This document shows positions 51,391 to 61,204 of a stretch of 64,000 nt of DNA, piece by piece. A program made the translations under genes and the position numbers. The notes under the pieces are model-generated. The model worked only from the letters and a program-made list of their open reading frames with translations, was not told where the DNA came from and ran no database searches. The stretch comes from Aulosira sp. FACHB-615 (GTDB taxonomy: Bacteria > Cyanobacteriota > Cyanobacteriia > Cyanobacteriales > Nostocaceae), in the NCBI RefSeq assembly GCF_014698045.1, contig NZ_JACJSE010000001.1:186001-250000 (forward strand). Reading direction: 5' to 3'. How positions within the stretch are numbered: the first letter of the stretch is position 1; each line of letters opens with the position of its first letter.

Positions 51391-53451
51391 GTGGAGAAGG
51401 GGACGCTAGTTGAATTTAGGGTTCAAGGCGATCGCCGTCTGGGTGTGGTAGATCGTCCAGATGGTAAGACCCGTTGGTTTGTGGTAGATGAGCGTGGTCA
51501 ATCCCACAGCCTCGCGCCAAGACAAATTACATATACAGTAAACGGACAAACCTACAAGTCCTCGGAGATTCCGAAATTTCAGGAAGAAGTCAAGCCATAT
51601 TTAGACCCATCTAGCTTAGAAGTGGCTTGGGAATTATTGGTGGAAGATGGAGAAGCAGTCACCCCCTCGCAAATGGCGAATCTGCTATTTTCGGAATCAG
51701 AACCAGCCCCTTGTTATGCAGCCCATTGCTTGTTATCAGATGACAAACTCTACTTCAAGCAAAAAGGCGATGCTTATGAACCGCGTACAACCGCCCAAGT
51801 AGCCGAACGTAAACATCAAATAGAAGTAGAAACCCTCAAAGCCAAGGGACAGCAAGAATTTTTAGTGCGTGTAGAACAGGCACTCAAAGGTGAAGCAGTA
51901 GAATGGCAAAGACACGATCGCCATCGTCTAGAAGCATTAGAAAAATACGCAGCTTTAATGGCTGATATTGTGCGGGAGGGAGTAAAATATGATGCGCTAT
52001 CTAGGGCGTATCCTCCTCCAGCGCCAGTCTTAGAAACGATGAATATGCTGGGGCGGCCTGGAACCCCCCAAGGAGCTTTTCAATTATTAGTAGACCTGGG
52101 TTGGTGGAGTCCCTATGAAAACTTGTTCCTGCGTCGTTCGTCAATTCCTGTTCAGTTTCCTAGCAAGGTGTTAGAAGTGGCGCAACAGCGTTTGGATTCC
52201 CCAACAACAGACTTGGATGCAAATCGCCTGGATTTGACTCATCTCAAGGTTTACACAGTTGATGATGAAAGTACCACTGAGATAGATGATGGTCTGAGTT
52301 GGGAATCACTCAGCGATGGTCAAGAAAGATTGTGGGTACATATTGCTGACCCGACGCGCTGGTTAGAACCAGAGGATGACTTAGATTTAGAAGCCAGAAA
52401 GCGGGGAAGTACGGTTTATTTGCCCACAGGGATGGTTCCTATGTTCCCAGAAATCTTGGCGACTGGGCCGATGAGTTTGGTACAGGGGAGAATTTGTTGC
52501 GCCCTGAGTTTTGGGATTATTTTAAATAGCAATGGGGCAGTAGAAGATTACAGCATTCACGCCAGTTTGATTAAACCGACTTATCGCCTCACCTATGAAG
52601 ATGTCGATGAGATGCTGGAATTAGGAGTGCAAGCAGAACCAGAAATTGCCGCGATCGCAAATTGGGCAATCAAACGCAAATCTTGGCGTTACAACCAAGG
52701 AGCCATCAGTATCAACATGCCAGAGGCGATGATTAAAGTCAAAGGCGATGATATTAGTATTGATATCTTAGATGATTCCTCATCACGGCAACTGGTAGCA
52801 GAAATGATGATTCTTGCTGGTGAAGTAGCAGCGCGTTACGGCAAGACTCACAATATACCCTTACCTTTTCGCGGTCAGCCCCAGCCAGAATTACCCCCAG
52901 AAGAAGAATTAATTCAACTTCCAGCCGGATTTGTGCGTGCTTGTGCGATGCGGCGGTGTATGCCCAAGAGTGAAATGAGTATCACACCTCTCCGTCATGC
53001 AGGTTTAGGATTAGATACTTATACCCAAGCCACTTCCCCCATCCGCCGCTACAGTGATTTACTCACCCATTTTCAACTTAAAGCCCATTTACGGGGTGAA
53101 GTGCTGCCATTTTCTGCCGACCAACTTAAAGAAGTGATGATGACTGTTTCTACCATCACCCAAGAAGTAACAATGGTAGAAAGACAAACTAATCGATATT
53201 GGGCTTTAGAATATCTCCGTCGTCATCCTGAGCAAGTTTGGTCAGTCACAGTTTTAATGTGGTTGCGTGAAGACAGTAACTTGGCTCTAATTTTATTAGA
53301 AGATTTGGGCTTGCAGTTACCAATGGCTTTCCGACGTTCTGTAACCTTGGGTGAACAATTATTAGTGAAAGTGAGTATTGCTGACCCACAAAAAGATATG
53401 ATTCAATTCCAAGAAATCATATATCAAGAAGCTCAATCTGCGGCAAATTAA
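51391..53451 (+). CDS. RNase II/R family 3'-5' exoribonuclease
   Basis: A 686-aa enzyme starting at GTG 51391 (VEKGTLVEFRVQG). N-terminal OB-like part (about 1-70), helical linker, RNB catalytic domain (about 285-600) with the metal-binding pattern DDESTTEIDDGL, then a short C-terminal S1-like region (about 610-680). Length lies between RNase II (about 640) and RNase R (about 810). It degrades RNA processively. The 185 bp before it contain AATCTAAAATC-type repeats. Placement after rpsR is common in cyanobacteria. Confidence 0.92.
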   Translation: MEKGTLVEFRVQGDRRLGVVDRPDGKTRWFVVDERGQSHSLAPRQITYTVNGQTYKSSEIPKFQEEVKPYLDPSSLEVAWELLVEDGEAVTPSQMANLLFSESEPAPCYAAHCLLSDDKLYFKQKGDAYEPRTTAQVAERKHQIEVETLKAKGQQEFLVRVEQALKGEAVEWQRHDRHRLEALEKYAALMADIVREGVKYDALSRAYPPPAPVLETMNMLGRPGTPQGAFQLLVDLGWWSPYENLFLRRSSIPVQFPSKVLEVAQQRLDSPTTDLDANRLDLTHLKVYTVDDESTTEIDDGLSWESLSDGQERLWVHIADPTRWLEPEDDLDLEARKRGSTVYLPTGMVPMFPEILATGPMSLVQGRICCALSFGIILNSNGAVEDYSIHASLIKPTYRLTYEDVDEMLELGVQAEPEIAAIANWAIKRKSWRYNQGAISINMPEAMIKVKGDDISIDILDDSSSRQLVAEMMILAGEVAARYGKTHNIPLPFRGQPQPELPPEEELIQLPAGFVRACAMRRCMPKSEMSITPLRHAGLGLDTYTQATSPIRRYSDLLTHFQLKAHLRGEVLPFSADQLKEVMMTVSTITQEVTMVERQTNRYWALEYLRRHPEQVWSVTVLMWLREDSNLALILLEDLGLQLPMAFRRSVTLGEQLLVKVSIADPQKDMIQFQEIIYQEAQSAAN

Positions 53452-53603
53452 TTCTACCAGTCTATAGATAAAGCTAGTAGCAACTGTCTTCGTTAAAATA
53501 TAAATGACTTGATACCAGCATCCTTGCTTGCTACCGCACCAAAGATGCTGATTAGCAGTGTGTATTCCAAAAATTAAATCGGAAATTAAACCAGATTCTT
53601 ATA

Positions 53604-54086
53604 TTAAGCGTTAGCAGAAAGGAAAGGAATATTTTCAGCAATATAATCTGGAACAGCCACACCTTGTTGTTTTGCCCAAAATTGGCTTAAAAAATGGATT
53701 TGTCGTAAACCAACAATTAAATTTAATCCTGGGATAAATAGCCACCAAACTACTAAGGGTTCTTTTAAACCTGCTTGGCGGTACAGTTCATTCACAGTTT
53801 TATATAACTTAAACTGCACAATATAAATCCACACAATACCCAGCAGTGAAAACCAACCAAACCACCCCGGTACATCAGGATCAAAGATGCGTAAAGCTTG
53901 GGGAATTGCGACTCCAAAAACAAACGGTGCTAAACTCAGGGTTCCTGACCAACCAAAGCCGTTATAACGGCGTAATTCTTCTTGAATAATCCATTTGTAC
54001 CAGCCGTAATACAGCATCCCGGTAATTACAGACAATAAAATTACTCGCCACAACGGACGGGGTTTACCTAAATCTTTTGCTGACAT
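53604..54086 (-). CDS. Hypothetical membrane protein (DUF4234-like)
   Basis: A 160-aa protein with about three hydrophobic segments (about 14-30, 44-62 and 72-92) plus VVWWLFIPGLNLIVGLRQIH. The short GMLYYGWYKWIIQEELRRYN is reminiscent of DUF4234 proteins. Function unknown. It follows hemJ on the same strand by 70 bp. Confidence 0.65.
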   Translation of the reverse strand: MSAKDLGKPRPLWRVILLSVITGMLYYGWYKWIIQEELRRYNGFGWSGTLSLAPFVFGVAIPQALRIFDPDVPGWFGWFSLLGIVWIYIVQFKLYKTVNELYRQAGLKEPLVVWWLFIPGLNLIVGLRQIHFLSQFWAKQQGVAVPDYIAENIPFLSANA

Positions 54087-54156
54087 TGATTTACGCCTGA
54101 GATATCAAATACATTTATTAACATTTCTTAATGTAAGATATCCCAGGCGTTTTTGT

Positions 54157-54741
54157 CTAACTTTGTTCTTGAGGAACTTGGTTGATTTGCGCCATTAATT
54201 GTTCTTTATCACGCTTGCGTTTCTTGGCGTATAGCTGAATAGTCACCGCCATAAAAATAATCAAACCAAAAATTCCCCAAGCGGTAATATCTGTGGGTAG
54301 ATTGTCCTTAAATACAGCTAATAGCACAATCACCACCAACATAACTGTAGGTGCTTCGTTTAAAGCACGTAACTGTTGACCAGTCCAACGACATTCATCA
54401 TTGGCTAACTTCTTCATCAAGCGACCGCAGTAATGATGATAAGCCAATAAAATTGCGACAAATAGTAATTTGAAGTGTAGCCAACCCTGTTTTAAAACTT
54501 CTGGTTCGGTACTCACTAAACCAATCGCCATCGCTACTGTGACCAACATTCCCGGAGTAGTGATGATGCGATAAAGGCGTAATTCCATAATTTGATACTG
54601 CTTTTTCAGTATCGTGCGTGCTGGTTCTGGTTCTTGTTCGGCTTCAACGTGGTAAATAAACAAACGCACCAGATAAAATAGGCCAGCAAACCAAACTACA
54701 ATGCCAATAATATGAAATGCTTTGAACCAAGAATAAGCCAT
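54157..54741 (-). CDS. hemJ: Protoporphyrinogen IX oxidase HemJ
   Basis: A 194-aa membrane protein with about five helices. The N-terminus MAYSWFKAFHIIGIVVWFAG with His10, and YLVRLFIYHVEA, are typical of HemJ, as is MELRLYRIITTPGMLVTVAM. It oxidises protoporphyrinogen IX to protoporphyrin IX for haem and chlorophyll in cyanobacteria without HemY or HemG. The length fits the family. Confidence 0.9.
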   Translation of the reverse strand: MAYSWFKAFHIIGIVVWFAGLFYLVRLFIYHVEAEQEPEPARTILKKQYQIMELRLYRIITTPGMLVTVAMAIGLVSTEPEVLKQGWLHFKLLFVAILLAYHHYCGRLMKKLANDECRWTGQQLRALNEAPTVMLVVIVLLAVFKDNLPTDITAWGIFGLIIFMAVTIQLYAKKRKRDKEQLMAQINQVPQEQS

Positions 54742-54932
54742 GAATTATCATCTCCATTAAGGTGGATATAACACATCGTAAGTTATCAGAAAAATCTCTA
54801 CATTTGCTTACGATAGCATTAGAAACTGTGCTGAATCATCTAATGAGCTATTTATTAAACACAGGTAAATTATCTGTGTTTATCTATGGTTTCACTTTTT
54901 ATAATATCGATTTTGACAAAATTTATTTCTGC

Positions 54933-55781
54933 CTAATTATCTACACGTCTGACGAAGGGCAATAAATCTTCTAAAATTGTCTGGTGATAATGTTCTTGGG
55001 CGTAATGTCCAACGTTATTAAGTTTTATTAATTCTGCATTGGGTACAGAATCACTAAATTTTTGTGCTATATCTACAGATAACCAAGGGTCAATCATCCC
55101 CCATTGAATTAATATTGGCTGTTCCCATTTTTGAAAGCCAGATGTAATTTCCGCCGTTGCTTGGGGGAGTTGCAAATTACGAATAGTTGATAGTAATCCT
55201 CTACCAGCCGCAGATGTTTTCAAAAAAGGTCGGCGATACACATCTAAATCTTTATCTTCGATACGATAACGACTACCACCTTCTAGGGTACGGTCAACTA
55301 ATAAAGGGTCTTGAGTCATTATTTCACCTGCTAATGGTAAACCCATTTGTTTAATTTTCCAAGGTAATTTAGCATCGGTGGAAATGGGGGCATTTAAAAT
55401 AGCAATGTTGGCAATTTGTTCAGGATGACGCACAGCATATTGTAAGCCAACAGAACCTAAGAAACCTTGGACAACTAAAGAAAATCTTTCGAGTTTGATG
55501 GTTTGAATAAATTTTTCTAAAGCTGTAATAAATGCGTCAGGAGTGTAGGCAAAATCGCGTTTTTCTGGCATTGATGAAAAGCCATAGCCAATCCAATCTG
55601 GTGCGATCGCTCTTGTTCCTTGACTAGCTAAAGCAGGTAGAATATTACGCCAACTGTAACTTTGCGAGACTATTCCATGCAGCAAGATCACAGGTAATAA
55701 ATCACTTTGTCCAATCGGTTCTGCTTCCCGATAAAACCACTCTAAAGAATCAATTTTTACTTTATTTTCTGTTACAGCCAC
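54933..55781 (-). CDS. Alpha/beta-hydrolase fold protein lacking the usual nucleophile
   Basis: A 282-aa protein with the fold of haloalkane dehalogenase/epoxide hydrolase relatives: PVILLHGIVSQSYSWRNILP (about 30-49), WIGYGFS, and RHPEQIANIAILNAP. At the elbow, where relatives have HDWGG or GHSLGG, it reads VVQGFLGSVGLQYA, so Gly (or Phe) replaces the nucleophile. The acid (MIDPWL) and His (VGHYAQEH) remain. It is either a non-catalytic family member or one with another mechanism. It is divergent or stand-alone, before thiO on the same strand (75 bp). Confidence 0.8.
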   Translation of the reverse strand: MAVTENKVKIDSLEWFYREAEPIGQSDLLPVILLHGIVSQSYSWRNILPALASQGTRAIAPDWIGYGFSSMPEKRDFAYTPDAFITALEKFIQTIKLERFSLVVQGFLGSVGLQYAVRHPEQIANIAILNAPISTDAKLPWKIKQMGLPLAGEIMTQDPLLVDRTLEGGSRYRIEDKDLDVYRRPFLKTSAAGRGLLSTIRNLQLPQATAEITSGFQKWEQPILIQWGMIDPWLSVDIAQKFSDSVPNAELIKLNNVGHYAQEHYHQTILEDLLPFVRRVDN

Positions 55782-55796
55782 GCTACTTTCCTAATA

Positions 55797-55858
55797 AAAA
55801 CTGAGAATTCAGAATTCAGTTTTTCTTCTGAATTCTGACTCCTGACTTCTGAATTCTC
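55797..55858. repeat. GAATTCAG-type repeat hairpin
   Basis: ACTGAGAATTCAGAATTCAG faces repeated CTGAATTCTGAC/CTGAATTCTC units, forming a hairpin just after thiO. Confidence 0.65.
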
Positions 55859-56921
55859 AAATAATCATCTCACGAATCGCATAAGCTGTTGCAGGGGCTA
55901 GTAACACACCGTTACGATAATGTCCGGTGGCGAGGAGGATATTGTTAAATCCTGCTAATTTTTCAATGATAGGTGCTGGGCGACCTTCCGGGCGGGGGCG
56001 TAATCCTGACCAAGTTCTGGTGATAGTTGCTGCGGCGAGTTCTGGACAAAAGGCGATCGCTTGTTGTCTTACATCTTCTAATAATTCATGATTAGGCGGG
56101 ATTTCATCGCCATCAGTGGGAAATTCCACCGTTGCGCCTATCCAATAATCGCCACCACCTACAGGGACGATATGTACATCATTACAGGTAATCATCGGCT
56201 GAAACTCAGGATTACCGATGGAATTTGCTAAATGTACTTGTAATGCTTGTCCGAGAACGGGGCGGATATCAACTTTTTGGTTTAACTGGTCAGTTAGAAG
56301 TGTAGAACCCAGTCCAGCCGCCACTATCACCCAATCAGCATTGATTTTTCCTGCTGTTGTTTCAACTGATGTCGGTGAGATATTGACAACATTCACACCA
56401 AATTGACAAGTTACGCCTTTTTTTTGGGCGGCTTCTACTAGGGCTAAGGTTAAAGCTGTGGGGTCGAGTTGACGGTCTTGAGGTGAATAAACTGCGCCAG
56501 TAATTTTGTCATTATTGACTTGGGGACATATACTCTTGAGTTTCGCCCTGTCCCAAATTTCCAAATTCCAACCTTGGGAGGCGCGAATTTTTACTAGTTT
56601 TTCCCAATTTTCAAAGTTTTCCTCTTCCCAAGACAAGTGAAGAATACCTTGACGGTTGAAGGGGATTTTACGTCCGGTTAATGCTTCTAGTTCGGGGATT
56701 AAGGTTTCGTAGCGTTCAATACTGGTTTGTCTTAGCCGCCAAGCTTTACCCTTGATTTTTTGACTAATAGCGCCCATCAAAACCCCAAGGGCTGCACCTG
56801 TAGAAGCTTGTGCGGGTTGGTTTTGGTCAATAACGGTAATTTGCAACCCTGTTACTTGACTCAGTTCATAGGCGATCGCGGCTCCAATGACACCACAACC
56901 GATAATAATTACATGACTCAT
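55857..56921 (-). CDS. thiO: Glycine oxidase ThiO
   Basis: A 354-aa FAD enzyme of the DAO family. FAD motif VIIGCGVIGAAIAYELSQ at the N-terminus and the C-terminal TRTWSGLRPRPEGRPAPIIE and LATGHYRNGVLLAPATAYAI are characteristic. It oxidises glycine to the imine used for the thiazole of thiamine. In several cyanobacteria ThiO is fused to ThiG; here it stands alone. Confidence 0.88.
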   Translation of the reverse strand: MSHVIIIGCGVIGAAIAYELSQVTGLQITVIDQNQPAQASTGAALGVLMGAISQKIKGKAWRLRQTSIERYETLIPELEALTGRKIPFNRQGILHLSWEEENFENWEKLVKIRASQGWNLEIWDRAKLKSICPQVNNDKITGAVYSPQDRQLDPTALTLALVEAAQKKGVTCQFGVNVVNISPTSVETTAGKINADWVIVAAGLGSTLLTDQLNQKVDIRPVLGQALQVHLANSIGNPEFQPMITCNDVHIVPVGGGDYWIGATVEFPTDGDEIPPNHELLEDVRQQAIAFCPELAAATITRTWSGLRPRPEGRPAPIIEKLAGFNNILLATGHYRNGVLLAPATAYAIREMII

Positions 56922-57078
56922 TGCTGGGATATTGAGGAGTTATGAGTTAGAACCGCAAGCGGAAGTCAAAAGTCAAAAGGTTTTTTAATTTTATACTACC
57001 CTGGGGGAACGCCAAGGGCGAACAGACTTCAAACTTCAGCCTTTTTCTTCTAACTCATAACTTATCATTCAACAATCC

Positions 57079-57543
57079 CTAAGAGTCCGCTTGTTTGCTA
57101 CCTTCTGGTAACAGTTGTAGGAATTTGTCAACATCTGTAAAGGCAGCTTTGTAGTTACTCAAGGCAACTAAACTATTGCCATTACTAGCTGCTTGATCAA
57201 CTTTAACCAAGTGGTTCAGTAAATCTTTGGTGATTTGACGGGCTGCGGTTTGGTCTTTGGGTAAAAGATGGGGAGTGATGTAAGTCATGGTCAGCCTAGC
57301 TTCTGCCATTGGGCCATGAATAAAGTTACCCACCTTAATCCACTCATTTTTTTCGATGAGGTTTTGGAGTTCTTCTGCGCGATCGCGCACAGTCTGAACT
57401 TCAGGCAGATATTCCTGAATTTGAGCAATTTGATCTGCTGTATAAGTTGGAGGTGCAGATACGACCCCAGGGCCACCACAACTAATAAGAAATGTAGCCA
57501 ATAATACCAGAATGATCGAGAAAATCGAGCGTTGACGCGCCAT
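57079..57543 (-). CDS. psbQ: Photosystem II lipoprotein PsbQ (CyanoQ)
   Basis: A 154-aa extrinsic PSII protein. Signal peptide with lipobox LISC (Cys22), then a four-helix bundle with VRDRAEELQNLIEKNEWIKV and GPMAEARLTMTYITPHLLPK, diagnostic for CyanoQ. It binds the lumenal face and stabilises the oxygen-evolving centre. The 135 bp between psbQ and thiO contain short STRR-like tracts. Confidence 0.93.
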   Translation of the reverse strand: MARQRSIFSIILVLLATFLISCGGPGVVSAPPTYTADQIAQIQEYLPEVQTVRDRAEELQNLIEKNEWIKVGNFIHGPMAEARLTMTYITPHLLPKDQTAARQITKDLLNHLVKVDQAASNGNSLVALSNYKAAFTDVDKFLQLLPEGSKQADS

Positions 57544-57883
57544 AAACTGAACTTAACTTTTTTTAACGTTTGCCAGCTAACAGTGTAATTTTAGATCGCC
57601 AAGGTAATTTCTCGTTCTAGCAAGTAGATGATTTTGCGGAAAATTCTCAGATTTTTTTTAGACTGATCTAACGTCAGCCACTTTTCTAATTTATTTAAGT
57701 ATAATTGCTCATATAGCAATAATTTCATACTTCACACTTAATCAATTGTTAAGAAAAGGCAATTTTATAGTTGCGAAATTTAAAACGTCTTGATAAGCTG
57801 AAACACTAATAAGATAAGCCTTCTGGCGGTTTTCTGTCGTCGCATTCCCCTTAGCTGACTCAACTATTTAGGAGTGTTTTTTC
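57544..57883. other. Divergent region between psbQ and a hypothetical gene
   Basis: 340 bp, AT-rich. No gene, strong hairpin or repeat family recognised, apart from a short TCATACTTCACACTT tract (about 57725-57739). Confidence 0.5.
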
Positions 57884-58315
57884 GTGAACGCAGCTGAACA
57901 GGCAACTAACCTTGAACTCGCCAGCAAGATTGCTACGGTAGTTAATTTATTCAAACTCCAGTTCCCCGATGCGAAATCGGATTTGAAACCTTGGCAGAAT
58001 GACCCAGAAACCAGAGAATTAGTTGATCCAGATTCTATAGACATTGGCTTTCACTTTCCTGGAATCAGCAAATCCTGGCGGAGTCGGAGTGTTTTGATTC
58101 AAATTCGGTTTCATCAAGATCCGATAACAAACTTACGTCGGGCAATTGGTATAGAAGTAGCAGGATTTGATCATCGTGGCGAGGCTTGGCGACTTTCGAC
58201 AGTGGAAAACTGGAATTTTGTGGGCGAGTCTCTCCCTGCTGCACAAATTGGCGAACAACTCAAACAATTTTGTCGGCAGATTTTAGAACTGTTTAATGAG
58301 AAGTCTGAAGTGTGA
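57884..58315 (+). CDS. Conserved-type hypothetical protein, 143 aa
   Basis: Starts at GTG 57884 with AGGAG about 10 nt upstream. Soluble; contains DIGFHFPGISKSWRSRSVLI and IGIEVAGFDHRGEAWRLSTV. It looks like a cyanobacterial core protein of unknown function. No catalytic motif. Confidence 0.7.
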   Translation: MNAAEQATNLELASKIATVVNLFKLQFPDAKSDLKPWQNDPETRELVDPDSIDIGFHFPGISKSWRSRSVLIQIRFHQDPITNLRRAIGIEVAGFDHRGEAWRLSTVENWNFVGESLPAAQIGEQLKQFCRQILELFNEKSEV

Positions 58316-58372
58316 ATTATGAAGTGTGAAATTTCATTCTTTAACCTTCAGACTCATAACTTTCAGCACTTA

Positions 58373-59353
58373 CTAAACGACTCCCGCCTGAAATACTTTC
58401 CCAATGACTTCTTCTATGGGCGGTTCTTTCACTTCTAAATCGATGACTTCTAGTTCTGACAAAATTTGAGATACGGTACGAGTCAAAGCTGGTTGCTCTA
58501 CCATAAAACATACTGCTCGCCCGTCTACAGATTGCACATCCCCATAAGACTTGAGCTTTTCTCTTGATAAAGGCTGGGCTAACTCTACGTGAACTTCGCG
58601 GTATGGTGCGAAGCGTTCTAACAGTCCATCTAAACTACCGTCATACATCAGCTTTCCTTGGTGAATTAATAATACTCGCTGACATAAAGCGGTAATATCA
58701 GCCATGTAGTGACTAGTTAATAATACGGTGGCTTGATAACGCTGATTATAGTCGCGCAGAAAGTCTCGCACTGCTACCTGAGCATTCACATCAAGTCCCA
58801 AAGTTGGTTCATCAAGAAACAATACTTGCGGACGATGTAAAAGTGCTGCTAACAGTTCTGCTTTCATTCGTTCACCCAAAGATAGCTTGCGTACTGGTTG
58901 AGTCAGCTTTCCTTGGAGGTTTAGCATTTCTGTTAATTCTCTTAAGCGGTGAGAAAATTCTTGGTCAGAAATGTCGTAAACAGCAGCATTAATTTTTAAA
59001 GAATCTATTGCGGGTAAGTCCCAGATTAATTGCTGCTTTTGTCCCATCACCAAGGTAATTTTTTGCAAAAATGCTTCTTGGCGTAAAAACGGGATATGTC
59101 CAGCTACTCTCACTGTCCCACTACTAGGATGAATTAAACCAGTGAGCATTTTGAGTGTGGTAGTTTTTCCAGCACCATTCGGCCCTAAAAATCCTACTAC
59201 TTCACCAGGGGTAATTTCAAAGGAAACATTTTCAACAGCTTGAATTGAACGGTAGGTGCGGCGGAAAAAGTGAGTAATTGTGCCAGCGAGACCTGGTTCT
59301 TTAATCGCCACCGGATAAGATTTACTTAAATTTTCAACAAAAATATGCGGCAT
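58373..59353 (-). CDS. ABC-2 type transporter ATP-binding protein
   Basis: A 326-aa ATPase. Walker A GFLGPNGAGKTTTLKML (about 50-66), signature LSLGERMKAELLAALL, Walker B VLFLDEPTLGLD, then a C-terminal extension with an ACT-like look. This is the DrrA/NatA-type subfamily that works with ABC-2 permeases; none is next to it. ATG 59353 (MPHIFVENLSK) is preferred over the upstream ATG at 59419. Confidence 0.9.
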   Translation of the reverse strand: MPHIFVENLSKSYPVAIKEPGLAGTITHFFRRTYRSIQAVENVSFEITPGEVVGFLGPNGAGKTTTLKMLTGLIHPSSGTVRVAGHIPFLRQEAFLQKITLVMGQKQQLIWDLPAIDSLKINAAVYDISDQEFSHRLRELTEMLNLQGKLTQPVRKLSLGERMKAELLAALLHRPQVLFLDEPTLGLDVNAQVAVRDFLRDYNQRYQATVLLTSHYMADITALCQRVLLIHQGKLMYDGSLDGLLERFAPYREVHVELAQPLSREKLKSYGDVQSVDGRAVCFMVEQPALTRTVSQILSELEVIDLEVKEPPIEEVIGKVFQAGVV

Positions 59354-59526
59354 AAAATTTATCTTAAAACCTTCCTGAGACGATTTCAGCCACAAACATA
59401 GTCCTAACTTATGCTTCAACTGCTATATATAGACCAATTATCAGCGTGCATCCGCGTTTATCTGCGGTTTTAAATATTGATCAGTATTATCCTTGAGGTT
59501 GGTAAAGCCAAGGTAAAGCAAGTTAA

Positions 59527-61173
59527 CTAACGCAAACGCCCCGATCGCAAAATACTAATAATCAACCACAATCCTAATAAACTGGCGGCGGCAAATAACA
59601 CACTACTTAAAACCGATAGTTGCGGTGTCTGGGCTTTGGTGGAAATAATTGCTGCTCCCATAATCAGTGAACCTACCAGAATACTGAATGAGAGGCGATT
59701 AGCTGCATCATCCATTGTGCGCCGTACACCATCTAAACCATGCAAAGATAGATTCCAACGCAATGTTTCTGATGTTACACGGTCGAGTAAAAGTTCAACT
59801 TGTCGGGGTGATTGTAATGATAAACTTTTGAGGTCAAGGGCGGTACGCAAAAGCGATCGCACTGGATTTTCCCCGACTAATTGCCGGCGAAACAAATCGG
59901 TAATTAAGGGCTTCACCTCATCAAACAAATTAATCTCAGGATTAAATGCCCTAGCCACACCTTCTAAATTAGCTAGAGTTTTAGCATACAAGCCCATATT
60001 GCTGGGCAATCTAATTTTATTGTTGCGGGCGACTTGCAAAATTTCATAAATCACTTGACTAAAATTCATGTTTGTCAAGCTGACATTATGATATCTCCGC
60101 AACATGCGATCGTAATCACTTTCCAGCCGCGCCACAATTACAGGCTGTGCCGAATCGGATAGTTGCAAAGTTAACTGAGCGCATCTTCCTGCATCTAAAT
60201 CCACGATCGCCAACAACATTTCTGTTAAAATCTGCTGGGTGCGGGGATCAAGTCTGCCTACCATCCCACAATCTAAAATTGCTATCCGACCATCTTGCAG
60301 ATAAAATAAATTTCCGGGATGGGGATCAGCATGAAAAAAGCCATCCAGGTATAACTGCTGAAAAAATGCTCTAAATAGTAAAGTAGTTATATCTTTACGT
60401 TGAGTGGCAATATCTTTACCATTATTACCACTGGTCAACTTTGCTGATAGTAAAGGTACACCATCCAACCACTCCATCACTAACAATTTCTCTGATGTCA
60501 GATGCCAGTGAATTTCCGCCACGACAATTTGTTGCGGGTCAAACCAACGACCTTTCGCTAAATTCCGGCGTAATTGATCTGTAAAACCTGCTTCTCTTGT
60601 GAAGTCTAACTCTGCTTCTAAAGCCTTGGTAAATTCTTCCGCAATTGATTTAATTTCATAAGTTTGCCCAAAATCAGTCCGAGCCACTAAATCAGCGATC
60701 CCCTGAATTAAAGCAATATCTTGGGCAATAGTCGTATCAATTCCTGGACGTTGGACTTTTAAGGCGACTTCCCGACCATCAGCCAGTGTAGCGCGATGAG
60801 TTTGGGCAATTGATCCCGCCGCAACTGGTACGGGATTAATCTTGGGAAAAACTTCTTCTAGGGGAAGTTTTAACTGTTTGCGGATGACTACTTCTATTTC
60901 TGACCAGGGAACAGGCGGTACTTCGTCTTGCAGTGTTGACAGTTCCTCAATGTAAGCAGCACTGAGTAAATCGGGACGAGTCGATAATAACTGACCAAGC
61001 TTGATATAAACAGGCCCCAAACTTACCAAAATATTTTTCAATACTGCTGGGGTAGGTAGCTGGGGTTCATCAGCTTTGCCACCAGTTAGTAGCCTTCGCA
61101 TATAATCCCAGCCATTCCGAAGCACCACTTCAATAATTTCTCGTTGACGAGGAACAGTTTGAGTTAGGAACAT
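59527..61173 (-). CDS. AarF/UbiB/ABC1-family atypical kinase
   Basis: A 548-aa protein (start ATG 61173; ATG 61191 is possible). Kinase-like motifs: PVAAGSIAQTHRA (replacing the glycine loop), VALKVQRPGID with the ATP-binding Lys, VMEWLDGVPL, HADPHPGNLFYL and AILDCGMVG. Two C-terminal hydrophobic segments (about 490-540) anchor it. Family members support quinone or lipid metabolism; plant plastid forms sit in plastoglobules. It follows yidD by 13 bp and is probably cotranscribed. Confidence 0.92.
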   Translation of the reverse strand: MFLTQTVPRQREIIEVVLRNGWDYMRRLLTGGKADEPQLPTPAVLKNILVSLGPVYIKLGQLLSTRPDLLSAAYIEELSTLQDEVPPVPWSEIEVVIRKQLKLPLEEVFPKINPVPVAAGSIAQTHRATLADGREVALKVQRPGIDTTIAQDIALIQGIADLVARTDFGQTYEIKSIAEEFTKALEAELDFTREAGFTDQLRRNLAKGRWFDPQQIVVAEIHWHLTSEKLLVMEWLDGVPLLSAKLTSGNNGKDIATQRKDITTLLFRAFFQQLYLDGFFHADPHPGNLFYLQDGRIAILDCGMVGRLDPRTQQILTEMLLAIVDLDAGRCAQLTLQLSDSAQPVIVARLESDYDRMLRRYHNVSLTNMNFSQVIYEILQVARNNKIRLPSNMGLYAKTLANLEGVARAFNPEINLFDEVKPLITDLFRRQLVGENPVRSLLRTALDLKSLSLQSPRQVELLLDRVTSETLRWNLSLHGLDGVRRTMDDAANRLSFSILVGSLIMGAAIISTKAQTPQLSVLSSVLFAAASLLGLWLIISILRSGRLR

Positions 61174-61204
61174 GATGGTAAACAACTGCAAGAACGCAGA
61201 GAAT

